A stretch of 64,000 bases of DNA from Homarus americanus (GCF_018991925.1 NW_024756438.1:459501-523500); one strand, 5' to 3'. Shown: positions 11,847-23,958, counted from the stretch's first letter. Numbers and translations: made by a program. The notes: a model not told the origin generated them from the letters alone.

Positions 11847-13400
11847 CAACATATACAGTATATCTCTATGTATGAAACTATTAATATTACACCATGGTAC
11901 AGCAGCTAACACCTCGCCACCCTCCTGCACCTCACTCACACCTGCTAGGGAATTAAGTCATTAGTCTCAGAGTCTGGGGTCTAGGGCATCGAACCCGCAT
12001 GAACAGGAAATTGAACCCTGAGGAAGAAACTTTACATAACAAAAAGAGAAATCAGTTCAAAAACACCTCTCTTAAATTTCGTTTTATGGCTCCATTTAAG
12101 CAACTGATGATGAAGTAAAAAAAAATCTGACTTTTTTAACGAACGAATTTTTAAACCACAAGTTAAAAAGCCATCTTGAGGTTTTATAAAACAGTTATAT
12201 AATTTTAAGTAAATTTGTAATTATACCGTAAAATAACTCCCTGGGTGGTAGCTAAAGTAGAGATGATGTGTGTGTCAAGTGTTTACAAGTGAGACGGAGA
12301 GAGTCACTGTCCCCCCCCCCCCTCTCTGGATACGAGTACTTCCCTCGCGGACTGAACCCACTTCAACAGATAAGAGGGAGGGACCAGAGACAAGAGCGGC
12401 TGAGTGCGTTTAATTAAGTGATCTGTGTTTGAGGTTCACTATAATAATAATAACCACAACAACAATAATAATAATAAACCTTTTTATACTGTCTTCCTAC
12501 ATAATGAGAACAACACATTCTATTCATTAAGTACAAGTATAGGTTATATTATACAGAAGAGGCGCAGTAATTTACCTGGGGTAATGTAGGTAAGTTGATG
12601 ACCTGAAGCTGTGTATGACAAGAAATGTAGACGACGTGTTCTTCAGTGAAGGTTTTATCATGTGTGTGTGTGTGTGTCTGTGTGTGTATTATGCAAATTC
12701 ACTTCAGGCCTCTGTAAGTTCTTCAACGCATGCCAAGGGTGTCAAGAAACGTCATATTCTAACTTCAGTAATTGTATTGACAAACTTTAGTTCAATTGTC
12801 AAACTCAATTTAAACTTGGTTACTTCACGTGTGTGTTTTACTGTCGGCCACCACAATGAGGCCTCGTACACACTCTGGGTGAGACAGTCTCCCACAAGTA
12901 GGCAGTGAAACAAGACTAACCCGTATTAAGCTGGGAATTATGATATCTTAGGGGTAGATAAAGCCGGGAATTAATATAATCCTAGGCATATGTGGTTAGT
13001 TAAAGCTTTAAATTACCTTGTAGAAATGAAGGTAAGTGTGACAGGTGAGACAGGAACACTCTAAGCCAAAGGTGTTGTCTACAGGTGTTCACAGGTGTCT
13101 CTGTGTGTCGGTTGATTAGTAACGTGGGGGAGGGAGGGGGGGGTGTTGACCTGTCTGTACGTGGGTACATCTTCTATGGCGCCTTGCCTCAGCTTTTGAG
13201 ATATTAGTGTACTGTACGATTCTCTCTCTCTCTCTCTCCCTCTCTAGTTCTCTATCTTAATATATCTTTATCTCTAATTCTCTTCGTTTAATCTCTCTCT
13301 CTCAACCAGAGCTTCACCTGAGTACAGCTGGCACAAGTAATTATGTATTTACGGGACGTCCACTAAAGCTGCTTGGCTCAGGTAGGATCTATACATGGCC
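11845..13400. other. Spacer, no gene seen
   Basis: AT-rich and mostly unique. Small items: ATA/AAT runs at 12440-12475, a GT run at 12660-12688, a G run near 13140, and CT-rich patches at 13223-13310. A B-box-like word reads on the minus strand near 11985-11995 but no A box or cloverleaf accompanies it. Confidence 0.45.
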
Positions 13401-14570
13401 TGTGTATGTATGTATGTATGTATGTATAATGACTCTTTATACTCAGTTAATAATGGATTTGTATGATAAATTACACATCGCTTAATTATAGTCGCCTCCT
13501 ATAATTAATCAACTAACTAACCCAAAGCAACGAAGCCATTATATATACTATTATACGTCAGAAAATATTATAGAATTTATAGGCGCCTTTGACAGCTCGA
13601 TACGTTAGCCAGCTCAATATCCGCCTTCCTTAACCTAATGGATGGGAAGGTTTGCGCAAGTTATGTTCTTTTTTTTTTAGGTTAGGTTATGAGTTTCGTG
13701 AGATAGCTGGATGCATAACCTCCTTCATTAACACCTTAGTTTCATCGCACCAGACACAACAAATCGTTAAAATGTCCCAATATAGTCGAGAGGAAATACT
13801 ATAGTGGTGTTTGGTCCCCACACGGCCACCTGGAATTACCGGTGTAGCCAGATACCTGCATACGTAATATTTTCATTCATTCAAGGTCCCTCAAGATGGT
13901 TATTCCCAGACACAACTAACCATGATAGACGTTCGGGAATGTCGATAGGAAATACCTTATGCTGCCAATACTTCCTGCTGGGAGCGAGGGAGAAGGCGAG
14001 CGAGAAGAATCTTAACTACTAGTGATTACTAAGGCGATTTACTTTTCCTTCCAATTATAAACCAGACAGACCTGACCTAACCTAACCTAACTTGACCTGA
14101 CTTGACCTGACCTAACGTAACCTCCAGGTACCAGAAAGCAGCAAAAGGATGACATTAGTTTCTCACTCTCACTGGAATGGTCACAAGTTGCTAAGGAGAA
14201 TCATTGGCGACCTCCTGAGATAATTAACACCTTTAAACACCTGATAACTGAACGGGTTGACCAAGATGTCCTCCAGAGGGAAAGAGGGAGGGAAGGAGAG
14301 TGTGGGAATAGAGGGAGGGAGGGAAGGAGGGCGTGAGGGCAACACAGATAAGATAAAAGAGAAAAATGATAAAGAAAGATTAGGTTGAAGGGAGCTGGAA
14401 ATATAGAACAGTAAAAGATTAAAAAGATGCAATAACTTACTGGAGAGAGAGAGAGAGAGGTGGTGGTGTAATAAAGACGATAAGAAACGAAGATATTTAA
14501 AAATTCTGAAAGGTAAGATTAGTGCAGTACGAAGCCAGAGATATGTAGGTCCCAGTTGGCCAGCACGCGT
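13401..14570. other. Spacer
   Basis: Holds a (TATG)5 run at about 13406-13427, a degenerate CCTAA/CCTGA block at 14070-14125, a purine-rich stretch at 14280-14335 and a GA run near 14443-14460. The 72-codon frame at 13804-14022 has no recognisable family. Confidence 0.45.
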
Positions 14571-14897
14571 TTCCTGGCGGGAGAGAAGGGAGGGTAGGAG
14601 AGAGGGAGGGAGGGTAAGAGAGAGGGGAGGGAGGAGGGTAGGGAGAGGGAGGGAGGGTAGGAGAGAGGGTGGGAGGGTAAGAGAGAGGGAGAGAAGGGAG
14701 GGTAGGAGAGAGGGTGGAAGGTAGGAGGGAGGGAGGGAGGGTAGGAGAGGGTGGGAAGGTAGGAGGAGGAGGGAGGGTAGGAGAGAGGGTGGGGGTAGGA
14801 GAGAGGAGGTAAGGGAGGGGAGGGAGGAGTAAGAGAGAGGAGGGAGGGTAGGGAAGGAAGGAGGGTTAGAGGGAGAGTAAGAAAGAGGGAAGGGGTG
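14571..14897. repeat. Purine-rich minisatellite (GGGAGGGTAGGAGAGA-like)
   Basis: About 330 bases built from gggagggtaggagaga and variants, with T almost only in the gta of each unit. Strong polypurine bias and repeated GGG give triplex and G-quadruplex potential. The 130-codon Pro/Leu/Ser minus-strand frame is a by-product. Confidence 0.92.
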
Positions 14898-14930
14898 ACT
14901 AACACTGACACATTACCGCAATAACGCCTG

Positions 14931-15040
14931 GGCGGCGCTGGGCGGCGCTGGGCGGCGCTGGGCGGCGCTGGGTGGCGCTGGGCGGCGCTGGGCGGCGCTG
15001 GGTGGCGCTGGGCGGCGCTGGGTGATGTGGGGCGGCTACA
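14931..15040 (+). repeat. 10-bp GC-box array
   Basis: ggcggcgctg is repeated nine times (14931-15020), with two units carrying ggtggcgctg; a further GGGCGG lies at 15030-15035. Joined units create GGGCGG, the Sp1/KLF GC-box word, every 10 bp. It is the most CpG-rich spot in this part of the window. No TATA box, start site or exon is visible next to it. Confidence 0.92.
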
Positions 15041-15187
15041 GAAGATTAAGCAAAAACCTCATGATCGACGCCACTTGCCTGAATGATCGAGTCATATTAC
15101 ATCACCACCTCCTTACCCTTTATAATTTTATTCATTAAAATATAATCTAAAAATCCTCCCCTTAGTCTTCTGCATCACGTCTTATGT

Positions 15188-15188
<1 letters not shown>

Positions 15189-15242
<54 letters not shown>
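15189..15242. repeat. (GT)n microsatellite
   Basis: About 26 GT units. Confidence 0.98.
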
Positions 15243-15243
<1 letters not shown>

Positions 15244-15770
15244 AAATTCTCATGGTGTAGACGGAAAACTTGACTACCGTTCCGTCTCACTGTTCAACTA
15301 CATATTCGATCCATAACACAATATTTACCAACTCACTTCTATGTAATATAATGACAACTTTTCCTTCGTTTCTTCCTCAGATCGTCGAAGTAACATCACA
15401 AGATTACCAGACTGTTATCACCCAAAATAACTAAGTCTTATGAGAGCCTCCCTGGAGCTTGTTAAAGTATTATTCATTAGTAATAAAGACTCAATGATTC
15501 CTCTTGGCAACAAAATAATTGGAGTCTTACATCGAGTTCCTTCAGATATAAGGAAATTCATTACATTCTCTCCCCCACAAGTAAGTGAGTCTTTGTCTTG
15601 GACTCACAGGGACGGTCGACTCTAACAGATGCTTGGAAGGTTTATCAGAGGTACGAAAGTTTGTGACAACACGACACTGAAACCCTGAGTTAGCGAGTTG
15701 TGTAACCTGGTGGTAAGGAAGAAGAGTCCGGGAAGATCGACCAACTCCCAAGAACTTAACCCTGATGTCT
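15243..15770. other. Spacer
   Basis: Ordinary composition. Open frames at 15440-15625 (plus) and 15542-15898 (minus) show no domain; the latter owes its length to the adjoining GGA/TCC tract. Confidence 0.45.
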
Positions 15771-15856
15771 CCTCCTCCTCTGCTTCCTCCTCTTCCCCCT
15801 CTTCCTCCTCTTCCTCCTCCTCTTCTTCCTCCTGTTCCTCCTCCCCCTCCTCCTCC
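15771..15856. repeat. (TCC/CTC)n pyrimidine tract
   Basis: Irregular tcc, ctt and ctcc triplets. Frames are poly-Ser on plus, poly-Glu or Gly/Arg on minus. Confidence 0.92.
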
Positions 15857-16124
15857 GTGGTGGGCAAGAGAGGTAATGGCTGCCACACTTTCTAACACCC
15901 TCAGGTTGCACCCTTAAGACCACTGTTCACCGAAATAAAATACAACGGCTTCGAGATTACTGGAACACAACTCCACTGTCAAAAGCTGGACTTATCTACA
16001 TGTTTTATATAAAGATTATATTAAGTTAAATTTTTTTTGAATAAGACAATTCCTTCATTCGGTAAGCCAAATGCGGCCAAAAAATCTTAGTTATTTTACC
16101 AGACAATCGTTTGTTACACTAGCT

Positions 16125-16125
<1 letters not shown>

Positions 16126-16185
<60 letters not shown>
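16126..16185. repeat. (GA)n microsatellite
   Basis: About 30 perfect GA units. Confidence 0.98.
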
Positions 16186-16187
<2 letters not shown>

Positions 16188-16276
16188 ATCCCTCCACTAT
16201 TTTATTCGATGTTTTAATTACGTCACCTAGAACCCTCCCCTCCCTCACCCCAGCTCCACCACATCAACCAACACTC

Positions 16277-16424
16277 CACCTCTCACTCCTACCTCTACCA
16301 CCTCTCACTCCTACCTCCACCACCTCTCACTCCTACACCTCACCACCTCTCACTCCTACCCTCACCACCCCTCACTCCTACCCTCACCACCTCTCACTCC
16401 TACCCTCACCACCTCTCACAACCT
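16277..16424. repeat. About 22-bp pyrimidine-rich minisatellite
   Basis: acctctcactcctaccctca and variants recur about seven times, with one to three base length differences between units. Confidence 0.9.
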
Positions 16425-17128
16425 ATGCAGCTCAAGGCTCTACTCCAACTCTACCTCACTAGTGTTGGATTTCCCTGGCATAAGGATCATCCATCTCCCT
16501 CTCCTGTCCGCTCCACACATGGCTAGGCACCTTTGACCAATTACCCCCTCTGTCCTGACCAGCAGATCTCTCTTTTGTTTCTGTGGCAGGCTACAATGGC
16601 AGGCTACAATGGCAGGCCACAAAGGCAGGCTATACCTTTTCCAGAACCGGTGAGTTATATAATCTATGTGTGTGTGTTGACTGAATACATAGGTTCTGCT
16701 TTTAATAGTTTTGGTGCATGTTAACGAGTACAGGTTTCCAGGACAACACCCTCTGTAGTGTTGGTGCTGTATACTGGTGATATAGGCAGTATTTTCTCAG
16801 GCTTGGTGGCGTGTGTGGTAAAAAAAAAATACAGCATATGTTATAGATCACAAAAACTTGTTAAGCAGACAGACACGCATACTTTCACTAGTGCCAGCGG
16901 GGGAAGGAGACCCCAGTGGCTCTCTCCTCTGTAATGGCTGGACGAAAATCGAAGCAAACATAATTTCATTTACGTCTCGGATATAATTTATGAGGTCATC
17001 AGCTACAAGAGGGTCGCTGCAGTACATGAATACTTTATTAGATCACTCGTCTTACTTAGTAGTTTTAGGCATGATGTAACGCACCATGACCATCCGAATA
17101 GAATGATTATGTCGACACGCAGTGCATA
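16425..17128. other. Spacer, possibly the body of an (AAT)-tailed retroelement
   Basis: A 13-bp word caggctacaatgg is repeated three to four times at 16588-16632. From about 16865 to 17128 a unique block leads directly into the (AAT)n at 17129. SINE or LINE 3' ends in arthropods often stop at such a tail, but no open frame or tRNA-like head is recognisable. Confidence 0.4.
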
Positions 17129-17157
17129 ACAATAATAATAATAATAATAATAATAAT
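17129..17157. repeat. (AAT)n tract
   Basis: About nine AAT units, in orientation to be a 3' tail of the sequence to its left. Confidence 0.9.
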
Positions 17158-18184
17158 CTCTCACTGTTCATTATTCCCTACACATTTCTCACACTTCATT
17201 ATTTATTATACTTTAGCAATTTTATTTTTTTTATTTGTTGAGTCTTCATATTTAATTTTTCACAGAGAATTTTTAATAAACGGTTGCAATTTCCCTGCAG
17301 AGTTACGGTCAATTTATTTCACATGGTACAGAACCGGGGTGGGAGGAGGGGGGGGGGTGATACAGGAGGGTACGATGAGGGTGCGACCAGCCACACTGAC
17401 AGAGAGAGAGACAGAGGGAATTAGACAGAGACAGATAGACAGACAGACAACGTAACAGACAGACAAAACAACAGACAGACAGATAGACAGAGAGAGAGTG
17501 AGATAGCCAGTCCATAGAGACTTTTAATCCAGATTGGTTCTAATACAAATGGAATCGAATCCTGATTACTAAGTTATATAAGGTTGAAACCTCTTAAGAT
17601 TATAGGGCCCAGCTGACCTGGACTATAAGTGTACAAACCAGAGCATCAGGTATACACACACACACACACACACACACACAGATGCCGCCACCATTTATGA
17701 TAATGGTCAATTTCCTGTTGAAAGGAAGGAGGAATTCGCCTTGACTCCAACAAGCACTGAAAGTCTCTGTGCCTGATGCAGGAGATAAGCACACGTGTGG
17801 TAATTTACCCCCCCTCCCCCTCCCCCCGATATCTTCCAGGAAACTAGACCCCCCGGCGACCGCAACATGTGAGGGCCATTGATTCGGAAATACCATAAGA
17901 AGTGGCCAGGAAATCCGGCCTTATGTTCCTGCCTCCAGTAGCGAGTGTGAGTTTAAGTCCCTCTTGCCCCCTGCTTCATTAAGGCCCCCACACGCTGTAT
18001 TTAAAGAATCAAAACAACAGGTAAGGGAAAGGTAAGATTAAAAGCACTACTTGTTGAACACATCACGGATGGTCTTGTCTTGTTACCTGACTACTGATCT
18101 AACGTTACCTTGGTTGTTTTCTCTCGTGATTCTTAACAGGTGTTCTCAGTATCAGGTTCGTAATGCACCAGTAATATTTTTCAT
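17158..18184. other. Spacer with several short tracts
   Basis: Includes a G run at 17348-17357, GACA-type repeats at 17400-17500, a (CA)13 tract at 17655-17681 and a C-rich patch at 17808-17826. The 98-codon minus-strand frame at 17600-17896 spans the CA tract and has no domain. Confidence 0.5.
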
Positions 18185-18345
18185 CATTCGGTTCACTAGT
18201 CAAATGGGCCCCAGTCCCAGTAGACCCCAATCCTAACAGACCCCAGGTTTGTTAGATCCTCGTCCTAGTAGACCCCAGAACTAATAGAACCCTCAGTCCT
18301 AATAGAACCCTCAGTCCTATTGAGACCGAACTTGACCCTAATGCA
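18185..18345. repeat. Degenerate ~18-bp repeat, CCTCAGTCCTAATAG family
   Basis: About eight drifting copies of agaccccagtcctaatag; the cleanest are at 18290-18330, where two 18-bp units (ccctcagtcctaatagaa) are adjacent. Related words occur at 27345-27490 (reverse orientation) and 51838-51985. Confidence 0.75.
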
Positions 18346-18597
18346 GCCCTTATGACTTGACCTACTATAATCCTACACTAATTCATCTTCGGTCTTGGTG
18401 GCGGAGTGATTCTTGATTCACTCTCGCTGCCTCTCATTCATTCACCTGTTCTCAGACTCGTAATTCAGAGCCTTAACACATTAGTAATTCCCTTTTGGTA
18501 TATCTCTCTATCAGTGCATCTGTTTGTGTCTCTATACCTGTCTTGTTTTGTCTCTTATTCTGTGCATCTTGTTGTGAGTTATTTAGTCTTTTGTAAT

Positions 18598-18599
<2 letters not shown>

Positions 18600-18656
<57 letters not shown>
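18600..18656. repeat. (CT)n microsatellite
   Basis: About 28 CT units. Confidence 0.98.
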
Positions 18657-18659
<3 letters not shown>

Positions 18660-19047
18660 CCTCATCTCTTTGCCCTACTCCTCACAGGATGGGTATGGAG
18701 TGCACAATAAACTAGCTGCTATCAGGGAGGGCTAAAATAGAATAAAAATCAAATTGCTTACCTCACATCCTCACCTAGAGACAGGTAAGGTAAGATAAAC
18801 CCTCACAGGACGTATCTCTCATGTCATCTCCCTGATCTCTCACCTCTCACACTCAGGTTAGCGCTGTTTCACACACGAGAAGAGACAGAGAAGAGAGATA
18901 AGAGACAGAGAAGAGATAACAGTCGGCTCCCTTTGGTATTATGGCGTTCTGTGTAAATATTGTCAAGTTTTAGTCTGGAGTTAATGTTGGTTTGTAAATT
19001 TTATTGTACAGCGATTACCAGAAGTGGGGGTGAAATAGATAGAGTCA

Positions 19048-19114
19048 CAGGTGTGTATCACAGGTGTGCATCGCATGTGTGCATCACAGGTATGCATCAC
19101 AGGTGTGCGTCACA
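19048..19114. repeat. About 15-bp repeat
   Basis: Four to five copies of catcacaggtgtg, with single-base changes between copies. Confidence 0.85.
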
Positions 19115-20484
19115 TAACTTAACAACAGCAAGACATAAGCGTTACAGAGAGGACACTAGCGTTACAGACACACCCGCGTCACAAAGATGAATGAACACGT
19201 CATCAGCACACAACAATAATAGACAAATAATTAAACATCTTCACTGATGTAAACAAAGCCTCTGGCCTTCTATATCCAGCCTCCCGCTCGCCCTCACTCA
19301 GGTCAACTAATACGGAAAAGTTAATTACTTTGGGCTGTGATCGTAGGCGTAGGAACAGTATTGGTAATGACATGTTAGCCTTGATTGTATGGCACGTGGA
19401 CCAAATAGTGTCTGGGTCCTAAACCTTTTTTCGTTACCAATATCACCGCGCTTCATGACCAAGCTGATGGATGTGTCTCTAACGTAAGGATTGTTATTTC
19501 ATATGTAGGTTAGGTTAGGTTAGGTTAGGTACTATTTTCTCATTTATGACTTTTTCTACAGAGTTGGGTATAGCACTTTCATGCCCCGTCGTGATTTTAA
19601 TTAAAACTTGACCGTGGTTATATTCACATAAAGATCTTTTAAGGTATTGTAAAACAAATAAAGCTACTTCCTCCTGTCGTAAAATCTTTGGAACTGATTT
19701 TAATGATGGGAAAAGTTTTGTTCTTCTCTGGTTTTCGGGGAGCTCAGAGGTAAGACAAAATAGTTTGGTTGAGATACAAAAAGTTTCCATATTTTGGTTT
19801 CCATTATTAAAATATCCCTATGTAGCGAGAGAAAACTACTTTAAATTGAAATCTTAGAGGTTACATTACGTTACGTTACGTTACGTTAAGTTAGACACAT
19901 GCGATCTTCACTCAGTCACCTGGTGCTGTCGTCAACTGGTGCTGTCGTCAACTGGTCATATCGTCAGCTAGTGTTGACGTCAGCTGACTTTGTATTCTGA
20001 GAGTCATGTCGCCAATTGACCTTCTCGTCAAAAACATCATCAGAGGCTTCGACACATCCTATAGAGCACTCCAAACACACCTGAATGGCCACTATATAGA
20101 TCAGTCACTTATAATGAGGAATGACTCGGTGTTGGACTTGGCTCGTTTCTGTCCTTGTGTGGCCATACGTTATGGTCGTGAGGCGGATCCCTATTCTAAG
20201 GGTGCCACAGCCCGTCAAGGATTCGCTAAGTCTCTTTAAGCAATATGTCATGAAGTGTCACTGGCTGTTCATCTCCTGTTAAACTCAAGTGACCTTCACC
20301 CTACCGAGGTCTAAGGGTTTCTCTCAGCACAATACGATATCTAAGTGAGAGATGATCAGTTGACACAAGTTTATTGGTAATTTATGTCCTCCTTATTCTG
20401 TGTATGTGTCTTTTTTGTTAATATTTTACGTGGTTTTATAGTTATTATTCTTCTCTCGTATTAAAAGTCGTATGTATTTTACGA
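19115..20484. other. Spacer with small repeats and an unassigned frame
   Basis: Holds a TTAGG block at 19507-19530, a (TTACG)4 variant block at about 19866-19890, and a gtcgtcaactggt repeat at 19925-19990. On the minus strand 19515-19790 is open for 91 codons of ordinary composition (begins METFCISTKLF) but I recognise no family. A 77-codon plus frame at 20006-20239 is equally unassigned. Confidence 0.4.
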
Positions 20485-20638
20485 ACTATTGTGGACAAAA
20501 GTTCGCTCCCTGTAGTGAAACTGAGACGCGGGAATGAGTCTCCGAACTGACTTACCCTGATTGTTATCTGGTGCGGGTGTGCTGTGCGGGTCGATACTGC
20601 TTCAGTTTGGGAAGGAGCCAACTTTTGTCCACCATAGT
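20485..20638. mobile_element. MITE-like inverted-repeat element
   Basis: Terminal inverted repeats lie at about 20485-20525 and 20601-20638: ACTAT(T/G)GTGGACAAAAGTT followed by (C/G)GCTCC, then a looser match ending in AAACTGA. The interior is about 75 bp with no coding. The outer ends read CTAT next to TA on the right and AA on the left, which fits a TA target duplication with one mutation. The size and a GGACAAAAGTT core like that of Tc1/mariner-type termini suggest a non-autonomous element of that superfamily. A one-off hairpin cannot be excluded from a single copy. Confidence 0.55.
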
Positions 20639-21728
20639 ACCTGCCTATTTAATGTCGGAACTCGTATATAATCTCTTGGCTCATATTTCTTGGTTATTTT
20701 TGTTGTTTTTCGCGTGACTTTTCGAAAAATAAAAGTATTTCTACTCGCAAAAACGATTACAAACCCCCGAAAAGTTTGGTCTTCGCGGGCTACATACACT
20801 CAAACAACATTAAACCGAATCACCACTAAACTAGGACTTATTTTAACAAGAGCTGACCACTGAGGGCCTTAGGGAACAGGTTCTGCTTACAGTTACACCA
20901 ATCGTCAAGGAAATGAGTGGTAACAGTCAAAAGAAATACCTTATTTCAGCGGGCGAGGATGACAAGTGCTGGAACAGTCCTGGGCAGGTTACACAAACTT
21001 AGAAACATCGCCTCCGTAAAGCTGGTTGGTGGTCCTGGTCCAGTATAATGGTAACGGGCTGAGCGTGATCGTTAACACAACCTTAACAAGACTCTCTGTC
21101 CAACTGACGTTCATATCTTATGTGTACTTTATGCTGTGAGGATGACCCCGTGTTCCAATATTTTTTTCGTAAAAATAAAATACGTATCGATAAAAACTCG
21201 CTATTAAAGTATGAAATACATCTAAAGATATGTAATTTCGTCCAAAAAATAATATATTAATATTTTTAGTTACTTAAAACAAATTATTACAAAGAAGTAA
21301 AGATTTTTTTAAGGAATATATTATGGTAAGGACAAGGCGATTTTCCAAAAGGGCCGATCGAGGAGAGTAAATATTGTGATTGAAAACTTGAAGAAAACAG
21401 ATATAAATTAAGAGTGAGATATTTTGATCGAATTAGATGAACAAAATGTTTATTATATAAAGTTTGAAGAAAAAACACCACTAAACTAGCTAATATGATC
21501 GTTAATATTGATCATAGTATTGACCGCGTTGATACCTTACCTAACCTAACCTAACCCGTCTAGCCAGCAGCAGTAATAGGAGGAGAATGGTTGAGGACTA
21601 AACAGGACCCGGTATAAAGAGTGTACCTCCTCCACAGCAGCGAGGCAGAATTACCTATCTGTCTTCATGGTGGAACCTGAACCCCTGACCCTTTGTTTAC
21701 CTGTGAGAGAGTGAAGGGGGGGGGGTGT

Positions 21729-21731
<3 letters not shown>
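20639..21731. other. AT-rich spacer
   Basis: Contains a CCTAA block at 21536-21556 and a TATAAA at 21613 with a cggtataaag context. An initiator-like CAG lies about 33 bp further on and an ATG opens a 15-codon frame at 21667. That is too little to call a promoter. Confidence 0.4.

Positions 21732-21773
<42 letters not shown>
21732..21773. repeat. (GA)n microsatellite
   Basis: About 21 GA units after a short G run. Confidence 0.97.
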
Positions 21774-21776
<3 letters not shown>

Positions 21777-22888
21777 AGTACGCTTGTTCATTCTAGCACT
21801 TCAGATCATTACCAACACTTGTCCCTCACCACCACACACTTCTCTCGTTTTCTTTCCCCTTCCCATTTATCATCTCTCCCTCTGCACTCATCCTACCATC
21901 AAAGTCCCCCATTCTGTCTTTCATACGTGATCTCTGAATCGGATTGGCGACGTAGGGAGGGTGAGGGTGGTGTCGGATCTTCCTTGGTATATTATCGACA
22001 TACAGTTCCTTAGTCTAGTCTGCGCCTCTACACCACCACCGTTCATTGCCTCTGGTTCGTCACTCCGCCAGGCCAAAGACGCTGGTGGCGAGAGATGAAA
22101 GGGAGGGAAACGCCGAGGGAGAGAGAGAGAGAGAGAACACAGGCTCAGTACACCGGTTTGTTTTGTCATAAGAGGAATGAGGACTGTGTGAGGTGAAGTC
22201 CTGGCGTAATCCCCCCACCCCTCTTTCCCTCCCTTCCCTCCCACCCTTCTCCTCCTTCCCTTCCCTTCCTTCCCTCCCTTCCCCCCTCTTTCCCCTACTC
22301 TCACTCTCATCCTCATCTCTAACAATCAACAAGACGAAATAAGTAACGTCGTCTGGTTATCCTTACTTATAAACAAGATAGAACAAGTAAGATTATATGA
22401 TTTATCTTACTTATAAACAAGGCGAAGATCCACATCATACTAAGCACAAAGAATATTAGTCATAAAATAACTAACTTAACTTAATTTATCAATATATCAC
22501 ACCTGCTCGACCTACTAACCTAGTTTCACCTGCCTGTACCTAAACTTTTAATAGGGAGCATAACTTTCAATCACTGGCTACGAGAGGGAAATGGCTTCTA
22601 CCTTGTGTTTGACAGAGAGTTTAACTTGTGGCTTTGTTCAGTAGTCATGACAACGATAGATTAGCGGAGAAGGTGTTGCTGTCGTGGGGAGAGAGAGAGA
22701 GAGACCTTTAAAATCAGTAAGTAACCAGGGAGGACCACGTACACACGCTCACACGCTGGTAATGATTTATGCTACACTGATCTCTCCGTTTTACCCTGGA
22801 GTGAATTGGAGTGTTCAAAACTTGTCGAAACGTAATGTAGCTTTACCTGTGTTCGGTGATTCGGTAAATGGAGGGAAGAGAGTCTGAA
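21774..22888. other. Spacer with pyrimidine-rich patch
   Basis: cccttccctcc-type DNA at 22210-22295 makes Arg/Gly/Glu frames on the minus strand. A duplicated aacaagata/cttataaac motif occurs at about 22365-22420. No gene recognised. Confidence 0.45.
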
Positions 22889-23371
22889 GGTGCAGTGTTT
22901 GTGGTCCATTGTTGAGGTGCAGTGCTTGTGGTCCATTGTTGAGGTGCAGTGTTTGTGGTCCATTGTTGAGGTGCAGTGTTTGTGGTCCATTGTTGAGGTG
23001 CAGTGTTTGTGGTCCATTGTTGAGGTGCAGTGCTTGTGGCCCATTGTTGAGGTGCAGTGTTTGTGGTCCATTGTTGAGGTGCAGTGTTTGTGGTCCATTG
23101 TTGAGGTGCAGTGTTTGTGGCCCATTGTTGAGGTGCAGTGTTTGTGGTCCATTGTTGAGGTGCAGTGTTTGTGGCCCATTGTTGAGGTGCAGTGTTTGTG
23201 GCCCATTGTTGAGGTGCAGTGTTTGTGGCCCATTGTTGAGGTGCAGTGTTTGTGGCCCATTGTTGAGGTGCAGTGTTTGTGGCCCATTGTTGAGGTGCAG
23301 TGCTTGTGGTCCATTGTTGAGGTGCAGTGCTTGTGGCCCATTGTTGAGGTGCAGTGTTTGTGGTCCATTGT
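22889..23371. repeat. 27-bp minisatellite, about 18 copies
   Basis: The unit begins ggtgcagtgtttgtgg and continues to ccattgttga. Variation is nearly confined to two T/C positions (gtgttt or gtgctt; ggtcc or ggccc). Because 27 is nine codons, frames stay open over the whole array on both strands, as nonapeptide repeats such as VQCLWSIVE; these are not credible proteins. Confidence 0.97.
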
Positions 23372-23906
23372 GGCCTGATGCATACCTCGTCCTGGCGCTC
23401 TCTGGGATGTGGACACGCTATTAAGGAGTGTGTGAAGTGTATGGTTAGGTTAGGTTTAGTGAAGAATTTACGTACTGTACAGACCCTTCCAGCCCCCTCC
23501 TGTACTAGTCTATCCTAACGACAGGGTTGACATACAGACCCCTCCTCCCCCCCCTCAGGGAAGACAAGTGACTTAGGTGTTGGAACAAGTGAAAGTGGTA
23601 GAGCTGTCGGGGCGTCTGGGCGTCTCCCTGGCCTGCCCCACTTAGTCGACGCGCCCTAAGCTACAGGCGACCCATAATACTACAAAGATTTGTCCCACTG
23701 TCCTCACCTTCTTTGCTGTTACTGTTCCTGTTGCTGTTCCATGTTAATTTATCTCCTGCTGTTATGGTTTTAATTTGTCTTGTTACTTCTATTCATCTTC
23801 TTTTGTTTCTGTTGATATTTTTCTTCGTTTTATAGGAAGGAAGAGAGTGACTCACAGGACACATGAGGGTTCTGACGACACAATTTTATGGTCATAGAGA
23901 AAGTCG

Positions 23907-23908
<2 letters not shown>
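23372..23908. other. Spacer
   Basis: A small TTAGG pair at 23442-23456 and a C run near 23550. No gene recognised. Confidence 0.45.

Positions 23909-23955
<47 letters not shown>
23909..23955. repeat. (GT)n microsatellite
   Basis: About 23 GT units. Confidence 0.97.

Positions 23956-23958
<3 letters not shown>

Noticed and set aside
11975..12010. Minus-strand B-box-like gggttcgatgcc
   Set aside because: No A box, acceptor stem or terminator pairs with it.
21613..21712. TATAAA at 21613 followed by an ATG frame
   Set aside because: Initiator match is poor and the frame is only 15 codons.
22772..23416. 214-codon minus-strand frame with HKHCTSTMG repeats
   Set aside because: It follows from a 27-bp unit with no stop codon; the plus strand is equally open.
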